A DNA stretch of 64,000 nt. Source: Paenibacillus terrigena DSM 21567. Lineage in GTDB: Bacteria > Bacillota > Bacilli > Paenibacillales > Paenibacillaceae. Both the position numbers and the translations under genes were made by a program. The notes beneath the pieces were generated by a model. It had not been told where the DNA came from. It saw nothing but the letters and a program-made list of their open reading frames with translations, and did no database searches. How positions within the stretch are numbered: position 1 is the stretch's first letter; each line of letters begins with the position of its first letter. Below are positions 54,278 to 63,554 of the stretch, in pieces. Location: positions 620,001 to 684,000 of the forward strand of contig NZ_KB895413.1 of assembly GCF_000374845.1 (NCBI RefSeq), read 5' to 3'.

Positions 54278-54838
54278 ATGGCATTAGCAGATAAACATCA
54301 ATGTAGAGAGATTATTACGAAAGCAATCTGCGGCAAGGGTCGTAAGTTCTCTACCGTAACACATACCGTGACTCCGCCTCATAATCCAACCAGCATCCTG
54401 GGGGCATGGGTTATAAACCATCAGTACGAAGCAGTTCGTGCAGGCGACGGCATTGAAGTTATTGGTACTTACGATATCAACATTTGGTATTCATACGACA
54501 AAAACTCGCAAACTGATGTAGCCAAAGAAACGGTATCATATGTAGAACACGTTCCACTGTCGTATCTGGATCCGAAACATAGAGCGTCGACGCAAGAGGT
54601 TGCTGCGGAGGCAACGCAAGAACCGAACTGCGTCGAGGCGAGCGTGTCTTCTAACAAGTCGAGTGTATCGATCCGTGTGGAACGCGAGTTTGCCGTTGAG
54701 ATGATCGCTGAGACCAAAGTCTGCGTCAAGGTCTGCCCGAATGGTTGCGCGGATCATGATGACAAAGATTACGATTTCAGCTACGAAGACGGCGATTATG
54801 ATGATCTGGATCCGGATTTGCTCGATGATGAAGTGTAA
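54278..54838 (+). CDS. cotE: Outer spore coat morphogenetic protein CotE
   Basis: A 186-residue protein (B. subtilis CotE: 181). It assembles on the forespore surface in the mother cell and recruits the outer coat. Clear matches include CREIITKAICGKGRKFS, SILGAWVINHQYEA, TYDINIWYSY, EPNCVEASVS and REFAVEMIAETKVCVKV, with the very acidic C-terminal tail typical of CotE. ATG 54278 follows GGAGGAGG; the ATG at 54248 would add ten residues. Its position before mutS-mutL is conserved in spore-formers. It indicates an endospore-forming host. Confidence 0.93.
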   Translation: MALADKHQCREIITKAICGKGRKFSTVTHTVTPPHNPTSILGAWVINHQYEAVRAGDGIEVIGTYDINIWYSYDKNSQTDVAKETVSYVEHVPLSYLDPKHRASTQEVAAEATQEPNCVEASVSSNKSSVSIRVEREFAVEMIAETKVCVKVCPNGCADHDDKDYDFSYEDGDYDDLDPDLLDDEV

Positions 54839-54880
54839 GGGACTCGTTAGTCTAATATATGCATCTAGAGGGGCGGTGTA

Positions 54881-54905
54881 GAGGGCAGGAGCCCTCCTTT
54901 TTTTT
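54881..54905 (+). terminator. Terminator after cotE
   Basis: GAGGGC / GCCCTC with an AGGA loop followed by eight T. Confidence 0.88.
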
Positions 54906-55031
54906 GAAATATAAAAATCAGTTACACGAATCAATGAAATTCACGGGTTGAATGCGAATGGCGTTGTATGTGGGTTTCGGGGCAGCTGCTTGCCAGAAGC
55001 TTTGGTGTGCGTGAGACGGGGTGGTGGCTTG

Positions 55032-56558
55032 ATGAATACTTGGATATGGACAGACGGAGAAGGAATGGCTCTCGAATTTGCCAGTATGCATCCGCCAAAT
55101 GAACTGATACACGCGCTTCGACAGGTTAGCGGCATGGAGGGAAAAGTGACAAGACAACCAGATGATCCGGTGCCCCGCATGAGGTCGTCTCAAGCAACGA
55201 AAACCTTGATGTGGGTTCGTTGGGAAGGAACGGATGCGACAACCTCCAAATGGCTTGCACGGTTCCATGAACCGCAATCCTTCATTTACCGAACGAACTG
55301 TGATGCATCACAATTACAACGCCGGCAGGACGTGGATCTAAGCACAATATTAGCTCGGCATGGAGTACCTATCTCGCAAGAGAAGGGCATACGGCGTTAT
55401 AAAGTACATGTCTATCATTTGCGTGTGCTCGCTGTTTTTCGTTGTGTCCTTTTAGGGCCAAGTGGCCTATCTTCGGATCAGCCTATCGATTTAGACCGCT
55501 CAGATGCTGTCATTCGTCGTATTTGCCGATTGGCAATTCGCGCACTCTATTGCGTTGGTTGGGATATTGGGGAAGTTCATATTGAGCAGCAGCAGAGCGG
55601 TGGGATGGTAGTGGTAGAGTCATTGCTATCCCCGCCAGAGCTCAGTTCCAAGGAACTAGCAAGGCATTATGCCCAAGCGATGCTTCATGATCGCGATCGA
55701 TTTCGTGATGAAGCAGAGCGATCAACACCTGCCATGCTGGGGATGGACCCTGAGTTTATACTATATGATGCGGACCAAGGCAAGGCCGTATCTGCATCGA
55801 AATTTCTGCCAAAGGAAGGGCCTGTCGGCTGTGATGCCGTCTGGGTTCGAAGCAACGGAAATCGCTTGGATGATGAAGGGATAGAGCAGACGGTGACCGT
55901 GAATTCACCGATCTATCCATTGGTTGAGCTCAGGCCTGAACCGCGTGAAGAGCCGCGGGATTTGATCATTCAATTAATGCGCACCATGCAATTGGCGGCA
56001 AGAACGATTCCAGATTCCAATCTACGCTGGCTGGCTGGCGGCATGCCGCTGCCTGGACTTGCAATTGGTGGTCATATTCATTTTAGCGGTTTGTGGTTAA
56101 ATGCACAGCTGCTTCGTGTGCTAGACAATTATATTGCACTCCCAATTGCGATCATTGAAGCCAAAACGTCGGCGAGACGAAGACCAAGGTATGGTATACT
56201 TGGGGATTTTCGCGTTCAACCGCATAGTGGCTTCGAATACCGAACCTTACCGAGCTGGTTGGTCTCACCTGTTGTGACCAAAGGGGTTATTGCCCTTGCG
56301 CAGCTCGTCGCATTGGAATATCGCCTTCTAACGCGTCGATATACGAATGACGACCGTGTCGTAGAGGCTTTTTATGAAGGCAATTCACAGTTCCTTGCCG
56401 ATTATTTCGAACCGTTATATGATGATTTATCTCACCTCCCGTCCTACGGGAAATATGCCCGTTATATTGAACCGCTCATGGATCGGATTAGACAACGTGT
56501 TCCATGGGATGAGCAGCAGGATATTCGCAAGCTGTGGAAAATCCCTCCCTTTCAATGA
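55032..56558 (+). CDS. Amidoligase-like protein (ATP-grasp-like N-part, COOH-NH2 ligase type 2 C-part)
   Basis: About 508 residues. Residues about 100-225 (YKVHVYHLRVLAVFRCVL ... AIRALYCVGWDIGEVHIE...VVVESL) look like the end of a YheC/D-type ATP-grasp fold. The second part, about 235-500, starts MLGMDPEFILYD and has PLVELRPEPREEP, GGHIHFSG and GFEYRTLPSWL, the pattern of the phiEco32-like COOH-NH2 ligase/amidoligase family related to glutamine synthetase. It would join a carboxyl and an amino group using ATP. Such genes between cotE and mutS suggest a spore or envelope peptide modification, which is inference. ATG 55032 is preferred with GGGGTGG upstream; an in-frame TTG lies at 54948. Confidence 0.65.
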   Translation: MNTWIWTDGEGMALEFASMHPPNELIHALRQVSGMEGKVTRQPDDPVPRMRSSQATKTLMWVRWEGTDATTSKWLARFHEPQSFIYRTNCDASQLQRRQDVDLSTILARHGVPISQEKGIRRYKVHVYHLRVLAVFRCVLLGPSGLSSDQPIDLDRSDAVIRRICRLAIRALYCVGWDIGEVHIEQQQSGGMVVVESLLSPPELSSKELARHYAQAMLHDRDRFRDEAERSTPAMLGMDPEFILYDADQGKAVSASKFLPKEGPVGCDAVWVRSNGNRLDDEGIEQTVTVNSPIYPLVELRPEPREEPRDLIIQLMRTMQLAARTIPDSNLRWLAGGMPLPGLAIGGHIHFSGLWLNAQLLRVLDNYIALPIAIIEAKTSARRRPRYGILGDFRVQPHSGFEYRTLPSWLVSPVVTKGVIALAQLVALEYRLLTRRYTNDDRVVEAFYEGNSQFLADYFEPLYDDLSHLPSYGKYARYIEPLMDRIRQRVPWDEQQDIRKLWKIPPFQ

Positions 56559-56574
56559 TCTGTCTCGTCATTTC

Positions 56575-56583
56575 TGTTATAAT
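56575..56583 (+). promoter_or_regulatory. Extended -10 promoter of mutS
   Basis: TGTTATAAT (TG at 56575-56576, TATAAT at 56578-56583) without a good -35. It lies 33 bases before the mutS start, leaving a short leader. Confidence 0.5.
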
Positions 56584-56615
56584 GAGACGGTAATGAAAGA
56601 GGTGGAGGTTCGGAC

Positions 56616-59327
56616 ATGGCCAAATATACGCCAATGATTGAGCAATATTTATCGATTAAAGCTGACGCTAAGGATGCGTTTTTATTTTTCCGTTTGGGCG
56701 ATTTTTATGAAATGTTCTTCGATGACGCGATTCTTGCTTCGAAAGAATTAGAGATCACATTGACGGGCCGTGAAGGCGGCGCAACAGAGCGAATTCCGAT
56801 GTGCGGGATTCCTTATCATTCTGCTGAAAACTACATTCACCGATTAATTGAAAAAGGATATAAAGTGGCGATTTGCGAGCAGGTGGAAGATCCTTCGGTC
56901 GCGAAAGGCGTCGTGCGCAGGGAGATTGTGCGTGTGGTGACGCCGGGGACGGTCATGGACAGCCGAACTTCGAATGAATCTGCCAATAACTATATGGTCT
57001 GTCTATCTGTGCTGGATGGACAACTTGGCTTATCCGCATGTGACTTATCAACGGGTGAGTTATATGTGACTTCGTTCCCTTATTCCAATGAGCGATTACT
57101 CGATGAAATGAACATATATACCCCTTCCGAAATTTTATGTGACGAGGAATTGTTATCACATGTCAGACAAGAATTTACGTTAGCGGGGAAGCCGGTGCTC
57201 ACAACGTCGTGGCTGAAGAGCGACGATGCTCTTGTCGTGCGCCAATTTGGCGATTCGGCATGGTCCAGACTGGAGACGGTGCGTCGGCGTGTCGTGTCGC
57301 GGATGGTTGCTTATTTGAATGAGACGCAGAAGCGGTCTCTCGGGCAGCTGACGCAGATTCGCAGTTATGAGCCGGAGCATTTCTTGATTCTGGATCCGTT
57401 CACAAGGCGGAATCTCGAATTGGTGGAGACCGTACGCGAACGAGCGAAGAAGGGATCTCTACTCTGGCTATTGGATCAGACGGAGACGTCAATGGGTGCG
57501 AGATTATTGCGCAGATGGATTGATAAGCCATTAATGCAGCGGGCGGCGATTGAATCCCGTCTCGAGGCGGTAGACAAGCTGTTCCATCAATTTATCGTGC
57601 GAGAAGATATACGAAAGCAATTGAAAGAAATCTATGATCTTGAACGTCTTGTAGGTCGCGTTGCCTTCGGGAATGCCAATGGTAGAGATATGGTTGCACT
57701 GCGGACCTCGCTGCAGCAGATTCCGGCTTTGCTAGAATTGTGCTTGAATTCGCCTTCGACAACTTTGCGGGAGTTGGCGGCCGATGTGGATAGTTGTTCC
57801 GATGTGCTCTCCTGGATCGAGGCCGCTGTGATGGATGAGCCCCCGATTTCTGTACGAGATGGTGGATTGATTCGGGCGGGCTATGATGAACATTTGGATC
57901 AACTGCGCGAAGCGAATGTGAACGGCAAACGGTGGATTGCGGATTTGGAGCGCCGTGAGCGGGAAGCAACAGGTATCAAATCGCTGAAAATCGGGTTTAA
58001 CAAAGTGTTCGGTTATTATATTGAAGTAACGAAATCGCAGATTGGTTCCTTGCCGGAAGGCCGCTATGAGCGGAAGCAGACACTAGCTAATGCAGAACGG
58101 TATGTGACTCCAGAGCTGAAGTCGAAGGAATCACTGATTCTGGAAGCAGAAGAGAAAATGGTGGATCTGGAATATAGTCTATTCGTACAGCTTCGGGACC
58201 GGATAGCGAGCGAAATTACACGATTGCAGAAGCTTGCTGAGAAAGTTGCTGAGGTCGATGTTTATCAATCGCTTGCAACCGTAAGCGCACAGCACCGTAT
58301 GGTGAAGCCGGTATTGACCGATAGCGGAGATCTTATTGTAAAGGCAGGCCGACACCCTGTCGTTGAAGCCGTCATGAACGGTGGAACATTTATCGCCAAT
58401 AATACGAAGCTGATTCGTGACCAAGAGCAGATTCTATTGATTACAGGGCCGAATATGGCGGGTAAAAGTACTTACATGCGTCAAGTCGCACTCATCTGCA
58501 TTATGGCTCAGATGGGATGTTTCGTTCCTGCAGAGCACGCGGAGATCCCGATGATCGATCGGATATTCACACGAATTGGCGCGGCTGATGATCTGATTGG
58601 CGGTCAGAGTACGTTCATGGTGGAAATGATGGACATTCAAGTGATGACGGAGAAAGCTACGCCGCGCAGTCTCGTCATCATTGATGAATTAGGACGCGGC
58701 ACGTCAACGAGCGAAGGGATGTCCATTGCGCAAGCCGTCATCGAATATGTGCATGATCGGATTGGCTGTAAAGCACTCGTGTCGACACATTTCCATGAAC
58801 TGGCGCATCTGGAGAGCAGTCTAGGTGGACTCCGCAATTATTGTATGGCGGTTCAAGAGAATGGCAATGATGTGACCTTCTTGAGAAAATTGATTCCCGG
58901 TGCAGCGAGTACAAGTTACGGGATTTATTGTGCGCGGCTTGCTGGGTTGCCTGAATTGATTATTGATCGGGCGTATACCCTGCTGCAAGGGTTCGAATAT
59001 GCAGAAGCAACGCAAGAGATGAGAGAAGTAGCCGTACGTGAGACGGCGTCAGCTGCTGAAGTACCGGCACAGACGGACCCAACGATTAATGTGGTTGATC
59101 CGGTCAAGGAGGAGCAACTCCAGGAAGTTGAGCGGAGTGAGGGCGTTGTGCAATTGTCCATTTTCGGCGATGAAGATTTCGCTTCATCGAAGCCTGTGAA
59201 GAAGGCGGATGCACGTGCGGAACGTGTCATCGCGAGTCTGCAAGCTGCGGATATCATGAATATGACGCCGCTGCAAGCGATGCAGTTGTTGAATGAACTG
59301 AAGCAGCAAGCAAAAGGTTTATCGTAA
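56616..59327 (+). CDS. mutS: DNA mismatch repair protein MutS
   Basis: A 903-residue mismatch-recognition ATPase. The mismatch-binding Phe-x-Glu is in GDFYEMFFDD (about 27-36). The clamp region lies in the middle, and the ABC-type ATPase is at about 590-800 with Walker A GPNMAGKSTYM, Walker B ELGRGTSTSEG and the switch THFHELAHL. The C-terminal part (about 830-903) is variable with a beta-clamp-like QLSIF motif. AAGAGGTGGAGG precedes the ATG. It is followed by mutL after 25 bases, so both are one operon. Confidence 0.97.
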   Translation: MAKYTPMIEQYLSIKADAKDAFLFFRLGDFYEMFFDDAILASKELEITLTGREGGATERIPMCGIPYHSAENYIHRLIEKGYKVAICEQVEDPSVAKGVVRREIVRVVTPGTVMDSRTSNESANNYMVCLSVLDGQLGLSACDLSTGELYVTSFPYSNERLLDEMNIYTPSEILCDEELLSHVRQEFTLAGKPVLTTSWLKSDDALVVRQFGDSAWSRLETVRRRVVSRMVAYLNETQKRSLGQLTQIRSYEPEHFLILDPFTRRNLELVETVRERAKKGSLLWLLDQTETSMGARLLRRWIDKPLMQRAAIESRLEAVDKLFHQFIVREDIRKQLKEIYDLERLVGRVAFGNANGRDMVALRTSLQQIPALLELCLNSPSTTLRELAADVDSCSDVLSWIEAAVMDEPPISVRDGGLIRAGYDEHLDQLREANVNGKRWIADLERREREATGIKSLKIGFNKVFGYYIEVTKSQIGSLPEGRYERKQTLANAERYVTPELKSKESLILEAEEKMVDLEYSLFVQLRDRIASEITRLQKLAEKVAEVDVYQSLATVSAQHRMVKPVLTDSGDLIVKAGRHPVVEAVMNGGTFIANNTKLIRDQEQILLITGPNMAGKSTYMRQVALICIMAQMGCFVPAEHAEIPMIDRIFTRIGAADDLIGGQSTFMVEMMDIQVMTEKATPRSLVIIDELGRGTSTSEGMSIAQAVIEYVHDRIGCKALVSTHFHELAHLESSLGGLRNYCMAVQENGNDVTFLRKLIPGAASTSYGIYCARLAGLPELIIDRAYTLLQGFEYAEATQEMREVAVRETASAAEVPAQTDPTINVVDPVKEEQLQEVERSEGVVQLSIFGDEDFASSKPVKKADARAERVIASLQAADIMNMTPLQAMQLLNELKQQAKGLS

Positions 59328-59352
59328 CGGACGAGGGAAGAGGGGATGAAGG

Positions 59353-61344
59353 ATGTCGAGAATTCATGTATTGGACGAGCATATAGCCAACCAAATTGCT
59401 GCCGGTGAAGTCGTCGAACGACCTGCATCAGTCATCAAGGAGCTTGTCGAGAATGCGATCGATGCGGGCAGTACGCGAGTCGATGTCACCGTAGAAGAGG
59501 GCGGTCTTCAGATGATTCGGGTCACGGATAACGGCTTGGGCATTGATGCGGAGGATTGCGAGAGAGCATTCTATCGTCATGCAACCAGTAAAATTGCAAA
59601 TGGTCGCGATCTATTCCAAATTCGAAGCCTAGGGTTTCGCGGAGAGGCCTTGCCGAGTATTGCGGCGGTATCGAAGGTGGAATGTACGTCTTCCTCCGAA
59701 GATAGTGGACTTGGGCGTCGTATTGTCATCGAAGGCGGTACGCTGAAGATGAACGGTGACGCCAATGCTTCACGCGGGACTGATTTTACCGTGAAGGAAT
59801 TGTTCTATAATACGCCAGCTCGATTGAAATATATGAAGACGATCCAGACGGAACTCGGGCATATATCGGATACGATGCATCGTATGGCGCTTGCGCATCC
59901 GCAGATTGCTTTTACCTTACGACATAATGGGAATATACTGCTGCAATCGTTAGGTAATGGGGATTTACTCCAAGTCATCGCTGCAATCTATGGGACTTCC
60001 GTCGCGAAATCGATGATCCCCGTGGAAGGGGAGCAGCTGGATTATCGGTTGACAGGGTATATATGCAAACCAGAGCAGACACGTTCGAATCGGAACGCGA
60101 TATCAACGGTCGTGAATGGCCGGTTTATTCGGAATTATGCGCTGAATCAAGCAATTCAACAGGCCTACCATACCTTATTGCCAATCAATCGTTATCCGCT
60201 TGTTGTCCTGCATCTTGAAATGCACCCTACATTGGTCGATGTGAATGTGCATCCGGCGAAGCTCGAGGTGCGATTCAGCAAAGAAGCCGAACTATGCCAG
60301 TTCGTGCAGCATACCCTTGGACAAGCCTTGCAAGATCAAGTTCTAATCCCGGCTGCGGCGAAACCGAAGAGCGGGGAGAAGAGTGCGTATATTCAGGAGC
60401 AGCTGCAATTTGTGAGGAGAGATACGGGGATGGGGATGCAGGCAGAAGCATCATCTTCGCAATCGACGCTTACTCCATCGCCATTTCCGGTACATTCCGA
60501 AGATTTAGGATCGAGAAGCGCGGCCCAGGTACGTGTAAACACGGGAATGCCTGAGGTAGAATCGGATCGTACGCCGTTCTATGCAGATCGCAGAAGCCAG
60601 CAGGAACCGATTCCGACGTTAAGAGAGCGCGGTCCCTATACAAGCGGTGGCAATACAAACCCAAGATTGTACGCGGGTGTGAATCCAGGAGCATCGAATC
60701 AATTATCATCTCCGATGATGGAGCAATTATATCAGGCGCCAGAGACGAGCACGTCATTGCCAGCATTCCCAGAACTCTCGATGATTGGTCAAATGCATGG
60801 CACGTATTTGATCGCTCAGAATGATAACGGATTGTATCTGATCGATCAGCATGCGGCACATGAACGCATCAACTATGAGTTTTACTATGAGAAATTCGGC
60901 AATCCAGCGGCAGCTTCGCAAGAATTGCTGCTCCCGATTACGCTTGAATTTACACCCACGGAATCGGAGATGATTAAAGCACGGATTCCACTCTTTGAGC
61001 AGGCGGGTGTATTGCTCGAGCATTTCGGAGGTCAGACCTTCCTCGTGCGGGCCTATCCGCACTGGTTCCCAGAAGGCGAAGCTGAATCGCTTATTCAAGA
61101 AATGTCAGATTGGGTCTTACAGGAGAAATCTGTAGATATTGCAAAGCTGCGTGAAAAATCAGCCATTATGTGCTCCTGTAAAGCATCCATCAAAGCTAAT
61201 CAGAAGCTTACGACGTTAGAAGCAGAGGTCCTTATCGAGCGGCTTGCAGCATGCAAACAGCCGTATACATGTCCGCATGGACGACCGATTGTCATTAGTT
61301 TTTCTACCTATGAATTGGAAAAAATGTTCAAACGGGTGATGTAA
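59353..61344 (+). CDS. mutL: DNA mismatch repair endonuclease MutL
   Basis: A 663-residue GHKL ATPase and nicking endonuclease. N-terminal ATPase motifs: NQIAAGEVVERPASVIKELVENAIDAGS, then DNGLGI and GFRGEALPSI. The linker (about 330-465) is variable, Ser- and Gln-rich. The C-terminal domain carries the metal-binding endonuclease motif DQHAAHERINYE (about 498-509), ACKQPY and CPHGRP, so it belongs to the nicking class found in bacteria without MutH. AAGAGGGGATGAAGG lies upstream of ATG. Confidence 0.97.
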   Translation: MSRIHVLDEHIANQIAAGEVVERPASVIKELVENAIDAGSTRVDVTVEEGGLQMIRVTDNGLGIDAEDCERAFYRHATSKIANGRDLFQIRSLGFRGEALPSIAAVSKVECTSSSEDSGLGRRIVIEGGTLKMNGDANASRGTDFTVKELFYNTPARLKYMKTIQTELGHISDTMHRMALAHPQIAFTLRHNGNILLQSLGNGDLLQVIAAIYGTSVAKSMIPVEGEQLDYRLTGYICKPEQTRSNRNAISTVVNGRFIRNYALNQAIQQAYHTLLPINRYPLVVLHLEMHPTLVDVNVHPAKLEVRFSKEAELCQFVQHTLGQALQDQVLIPAAAKPKSGEKSAYIQEQLQFVRRDTGMGMQAEASSSQSTLTPSPFPVHSEDLGSRSAAQVRVNTGMPEVESDRTPFYADRRSQQEPIPTLRERGPYTSGGNTNPRLYAGVNPGASNQLSSPMMEQLYQAPETSTSLPAFPELSMIGQMHGTYLIAQNDNGLYLIDQHAAHERINYEFYYEKFGNPAAASQELLLPITLEFTPTESEMIKARIPLFEQAGVLLEHFGGQTFLVRAYPHWFPEGEAESLIQEMSDWVLQEKSVDIAKLREKSAIMCSCKASIKANQKLTTLEAEVLIERLAACKQPYTCPHGRPIVISFSTYELEKMFKRVM

Positions 61345-61346
61345 AT

Positions 61347-61375
61347 TTGAGAATACCCGTTGTTAGACTTATAAT
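61347..61375 (+). promoter_or_regulatory. Promoter of the methyltransferase-miaA-hfq group
   Basis: TTGAGA (61347-61352) and TATAAT (61370-61375) are 17 bases apart, a strong sigma-A match. It lies directly after the mutL stop and 13 bases before the next start. Confidence 0.7.
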
Positions 61376-61387
61376 AAGGGTGAGGTT

Positions 61388-62176
61388 ATGATCATTACGA
61401 CGGCAGATTCGTCTTCCGAGCAATCCGTGGCACGGGCTCAAATGCTTGCGCAAGAGCTCCAATGTCGCTATGTTACGAGACAGAGGCATTCAGTCTCGAA
61501 GCTCTATTCCATTTACAAGGACTCTGATATGATCATCATTACGGATCAAGAAATTCGGTATGTTCATCCAGAGAAGCCCGCGATGCATTTCCATCCGAGC
61601 ATGTCGTTCGTCAGAGTCAAACGTCTACTACGCGGTGAGAATGATCCCATGCTTGACATTGCGGACATTCAACCAGGAGATACGGTACTCGATTGTACGG
61701 CAGGCCTCGGCTCAGATTCCATCGTGTTCTCTTATGGTGTTGGCATACGTGGGCGGGTCATATCGCTTGAAAGCCAGCTCCCTCTATTCGCACTCGTGAG
61801 AGAAGGGCTTCAGACGTATCAGACAGAGGTTGAGGCGATGAACGAGGCGATGCGCCGGATTCAGATGAAGCATGTGAGCCATGATGCATATCTGAGAGAA
61901 CTTCCGGATCGTAGTGTGGATGTTGTCTATTTCGACCCGATGTTCAGGGAACCATTAATGGATTCAAGTGCTCTCAATTCGCTGCGAGATCTTGCGAATC
62001 ATGCAGCGTTGACAGAGGAGAGCATTGAGCATGCGAAGCGCGTTGCACGCAAGTCAGTCGTATTAAAGGAACAGCGGGACAGTTCAGAGTTTGAACGGTT
62101 AGGGTTCTCTTGTGTTCACCGCAACCCGTCCAAAATTACTTACGGAGTGATACACATTGACAACAACGAATCATAA
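61388..62176 (+). CDS. RsmJ-like SAM-dependent methyltransferase
   Basis: A 262-residue methyltransferase related to RsmJ, which methylates 16S rRNA in gamma-proteobacteria. The SAM-binding motif reads DTVLDCTAGLGSDSIV (about 98-113), and VDVVYFDPMFRE (about 178-189) holds the catalytic DPMF. The C-terminal KSVVLKEQRD segment is as in the family. Its target in Bacillota is not established. GGTGAGG precedes the ATG. The 3' end overlaps miaA by 20 bases. Confidence 0.8.
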   Translation: MIITTADSSSEQSVARAQMLAQELQCRYVTRQRHSVSKLYSIYKDSDMIIITDQEIRYVHPEKPAMHFHPSMSFVRVKRLLRGENDPMLDIADIQPGDTVLDCTAGLGSDSIVFSYGVGIRGRVISLESQLPLFALVREGLQTYQTEVEAMNEAMRRIQMKHVSHDAYLRELPDRSVDVVYFDPMFREPLMDSSALNSLRDLANHAALTEESIEHAKRVARKSVVLKEQRDSSEFERLGFSCVHRNPSKITYGVIHIDNNES

Positions 62177-63140
62177 ACCGCGCTTACTCGTGTTGATCGG
62201 GCCGACTGCGGTGGGCAAGACGGCGTTAAGTCTTGACCTCGCTAGAATGTTCAATTGCGAGATTATCTCAGGCGATTCCATGCAAGTCTATCGACAGATG
62301 GATATCGGGACGGCAAAGCTCTCGCCTGCGGAGCAGGAAGGTATCGAACATCATATGATCGATATTCATGAGCCGGACGAGCCGTTCTCCGTTGCGGAAT
62401 TTCAGGAACGCTGTACGACGCTCATAGCAGAGATTGAGGGGCGCGGCAAGCTTCCATTCATCGTCGGGGGTACGGGGCTCTACGTGGAGTCGGTATGCTA
62501 CGGCTTCGAGTTTACAGAGAGCGGGGCTGACGAAGCATTCCGGCTAGAGCAAGTTCAATATGCCGAGAAGCACGGCGCCGAAGCGCTCCATGACAAGTTA
62601 AGAGCAGTTGATGCGGTCTCTGCCGATCGATTGCATCCGAATGATCAACGCCGTATTATCCGTGCGCTTGAGGTGTACCACCTTACAGGTAATCCATTGT
62701 CCGAGCAGCTTGCGGGACAGACCAAGACTTCGCCATTTGAATTGTGTATTATTGGACTCACAATGGATCGCGCGCTTCTGTATCAACGGATCGAAGCACG
62801 TGTTGATCAAATGATTGAGCAAGGGCTCGTTCAGGAAGTGGAGCGTCTATTGAATCAAGGGTATTCGAGGCAGCTCGTTTCAATGCAAGGGCTTGGATAC
62901 AAGGAGATTGCTGCCTTTATCGAAGGGGAATGTTCGTTCGAAGAAGCGGTCACATTACTCAAACGAGATACCCGAAGATTTGCTAAGAGACAGCTCTCCT
63001 GGTTCCATCATATGCAAGAGATTAACTGGGTCGATGTAACGAATCCAGAAAATTTTTCTGAGAAGAAGGAACTAATTCGTGATATAATAGCAGGAAAGTT
63101 TCACATCGATCTTGAATATATTTCAAAACAATCTAAATGA
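62157..63140 (+). CDS. miaA: tRNA dimethylallyltransferase MiaA
   Basis: A 327-residue enzyme that adds a dimethylallyl group to A37 of tRNAs reading UNN codons. The P-loop GPTAVGKTALS (about 15-25), SGDSMQVYRQMDIGTAK, PFIVGGTGLY and the C-terminal MQGLGYKEI and KRDTRRFAKRQLSWF are all present. The start is TTG 62157, with GGAGTGA upstream, inside the preceding gene. Translation is probably coupled. hfq follows after 18 bases. Confidence 0.96.
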   Translation: MTTTNHKPRLLVLIGPTAVGKTALSLDLARMFNCEIISGDSMQVYRQMDIGTAKLSPAEQEGIEHHMIDIHEPDEPFSVAEFQERCTTLIAEIEGRGKLPFIVGGTGLYVESVCYGFEFTESGADEAFRLEQVQYAEKHGAEALHDKLRAVDAVSADRLHPNDQRRIIRALEVYHLTGNPLSEQLAGQTKTSPFELCIIGLTMDRALLYQRIEARVDQMIEQGLVQEVERLLNQGYSRQLVSMQGLGYKEIAAFIEGECSFEEAVTLLKRDTRRFAKRQLSWFHHMQEINWVDVTNPENFSEKKELIRDIIAGKFHIDLEYISKQSK

Positions 63141-63158
63141 TATGTGGGGGTACGGCTA

Positions 63159-63398
63159 ATGAACAAATCCATTAATATTCAGGATACATTCTTGAACCAA
63201 TTGCGTAAGGATAATATTCCCGTTACGGTATATTTAACAAATGGCTTTCAAATTCGCGGCGTGATCAAAGCATTCGATAATTTTACGATTGTGATTGATA
63301 GTGAAGGGCGTCAGCAAATGGTGTACAAACATGCGATTTCCACGTTTACACCGCAGCGAAATGTATCGTTAGTACAGGATAATAGCTCGAACGAATAA
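63159..63398 (+). CDS. hfq: RNA chaperone Hfq
   Basis: A 79-residue Sm-like RNA-binding protein that forms a hexameric ring. Sm1 ([25 protein letters not shown]) and Sm2 ([11 protein letters not shown]) motifs are complete. ATG 63159 is chosen: it starts [17 protein letters not shown] as in other bacilli and has GTGGGGG upstream. GTG 63144 is too early. miaA-hfq is a widely conserved order. A terminator follows at 63457. Confidence 0.95.
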   Translation: MNKSINIQDTFLNQLRKDNIPVTVYLTNGFQIRGVIKAFDNFTIVIDSEGRQQMVYKHAISTFTPQRNVSLVQDNSSNE

Positions 63399-63456
63399 TC
63401 TTTTTTGAAACTTTTTCATAATGAGTTTCGTTAAATGAAATAGTCATGGATTGGAT

Positions 63457-63485
63457 GAGCAACCCTGAGACGGGTTGTTCTTTTC
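63457..63485 (+). terminator. Terminator after hfq
   Basis: GAGCAACCC / GGGTTGTTC with a TGAGAC loop, followed by TTTTC. Confidence 0.8.
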
Positions 63486-63554
63486 ATTCATGCGACAAAA
63501 ATCAATAACATCATACTACTTAGAGAGAAATAGGCTGAAAGGGAGTCGGTAGAG

